Shown here: positions 6,789 to 6,835 of the stretch, one piece after another
Position numbering within the stretch: the stretch's first letter is position 1
Layout of the letters: the number at the start of each line of letters is the position of its first letter
DNA from: WVWW01 sp041568335
GTDB taxonomy: Bacteria > Acidobacteriota > Polarisedimenticolia > Polarisedimenticolales > Polarisedimenticolaceae
NCBI GenBank assembly: GCA_041568335.1
Contig: JBFFZZ010000167.1
Coordinates: 1 to 6,835, forward strand
Reading direction: 5' to 3'
Length of the DNA: 6,835 bases
Made by a program: the position numbers and the translations under genes
The notes under the pieces: generated by a model
The model's database searches: none
What the model saw: only the letters and a program-made list of their open reading frames with translations
Told to the model about the DNA's origin: nothing

Positions 6789-6835
6789 CGTTCTCTCTCC
6801 CGCTTCTACAAGCCTGAAAAACCTCGAAAAAGCGG
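6789..6835 (-). other. 47-base leader upstream of the GGT-family gene
   Basis: This is the only noncoding stretch of any length in the window, and it is cut by the window edge. On the minus strand it contains two T-runs, TTTTTCGAGG and TTTTTCAGG, then the ribosome binding site. The sequence is more AT-rich than the rest of the window. I cannot recognise a convincing -10/-35 pair, so the promoter either lies beyond the edge or is not of the standard sigma-70 type. Confidence 0.4.
6797..6801 (-). promoter_or_regulatory. Ribosome binding site of the GGT-family gene
   Basis: Read on the minus strand, GGGAG lies eight bases before the ATG at 6788 (GGGAGAGAGAACGATG). This is the strongest Shine-Dalgarno match in the window, and it supports the start that includes the signal peptide. 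Confidence 0.75.

Overview
The window is GC-rich DNA, roughly two thirds G+C by eye, and almost completely coding. Large receptor-like Ser/Thr protein kinases are fused to TPR or TolB-like/PD40 beta-propeller domains, and two of them sit head to tail. This arrangement is typical of Acidobacteriota and related GC-rich phyla, many known mainly from metagenomes. That placement is an inference from gene style; there is no rRNA or marker gene here to confirm it.

Left part, + strand (1-4495): two kinase genes in tandem with one base between them. The first enters from beyond the left edge. It holds the C-lobe of a Hanks-type kinase, then a TolB/FlgO-like domain, then a TPR-rich C-terminus, with no visible membrane segment. 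The second (1867-4495) encodes a complete kinase domain, one transmembrane helix and a multi-repeat PD40 propeller expected in the periplasm. Its reading frame is broken by one surplus G in a five-G run (2410-2414), inside the kinase activation segment. Removing one G restores an 875-residue protein with a perfect family consensus across the joint. The break is therefore either a homopolymer sequencing/assembly error or a very recent mutation.

Right part, - strand (6788 down to 4497): a two-gene unit. The upstream gene encodes an exported gamma-glutamyltransferase-family N-terminal nucleophile hydrolase. It keeps the autoprocessing/catalytic Thr but has lost the residues that classical enzymes use to hold the gamma-glutamyl group. 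Fifteen bases after its stop, a TTG-started gene encodes a VanZ-like multi-pass membrane protein. The two transcription units converge, and their stop codons are one base apart (4495 and 4497), so no intergenic terminator is possible between them.

The only noncoding DNA of any length is the 47-base leader at the right edge, which contains a clear ribosome binding site. I saw no tRNA, rRNA, CRISPR array, insertion sequence or attachment site. Nothing here amounts to a clearly new system. The points most worth following are the kinase frameshift, the paired soluble/membrane kinases, and the unexpected substrate pocket of the GGT-family enzyme.
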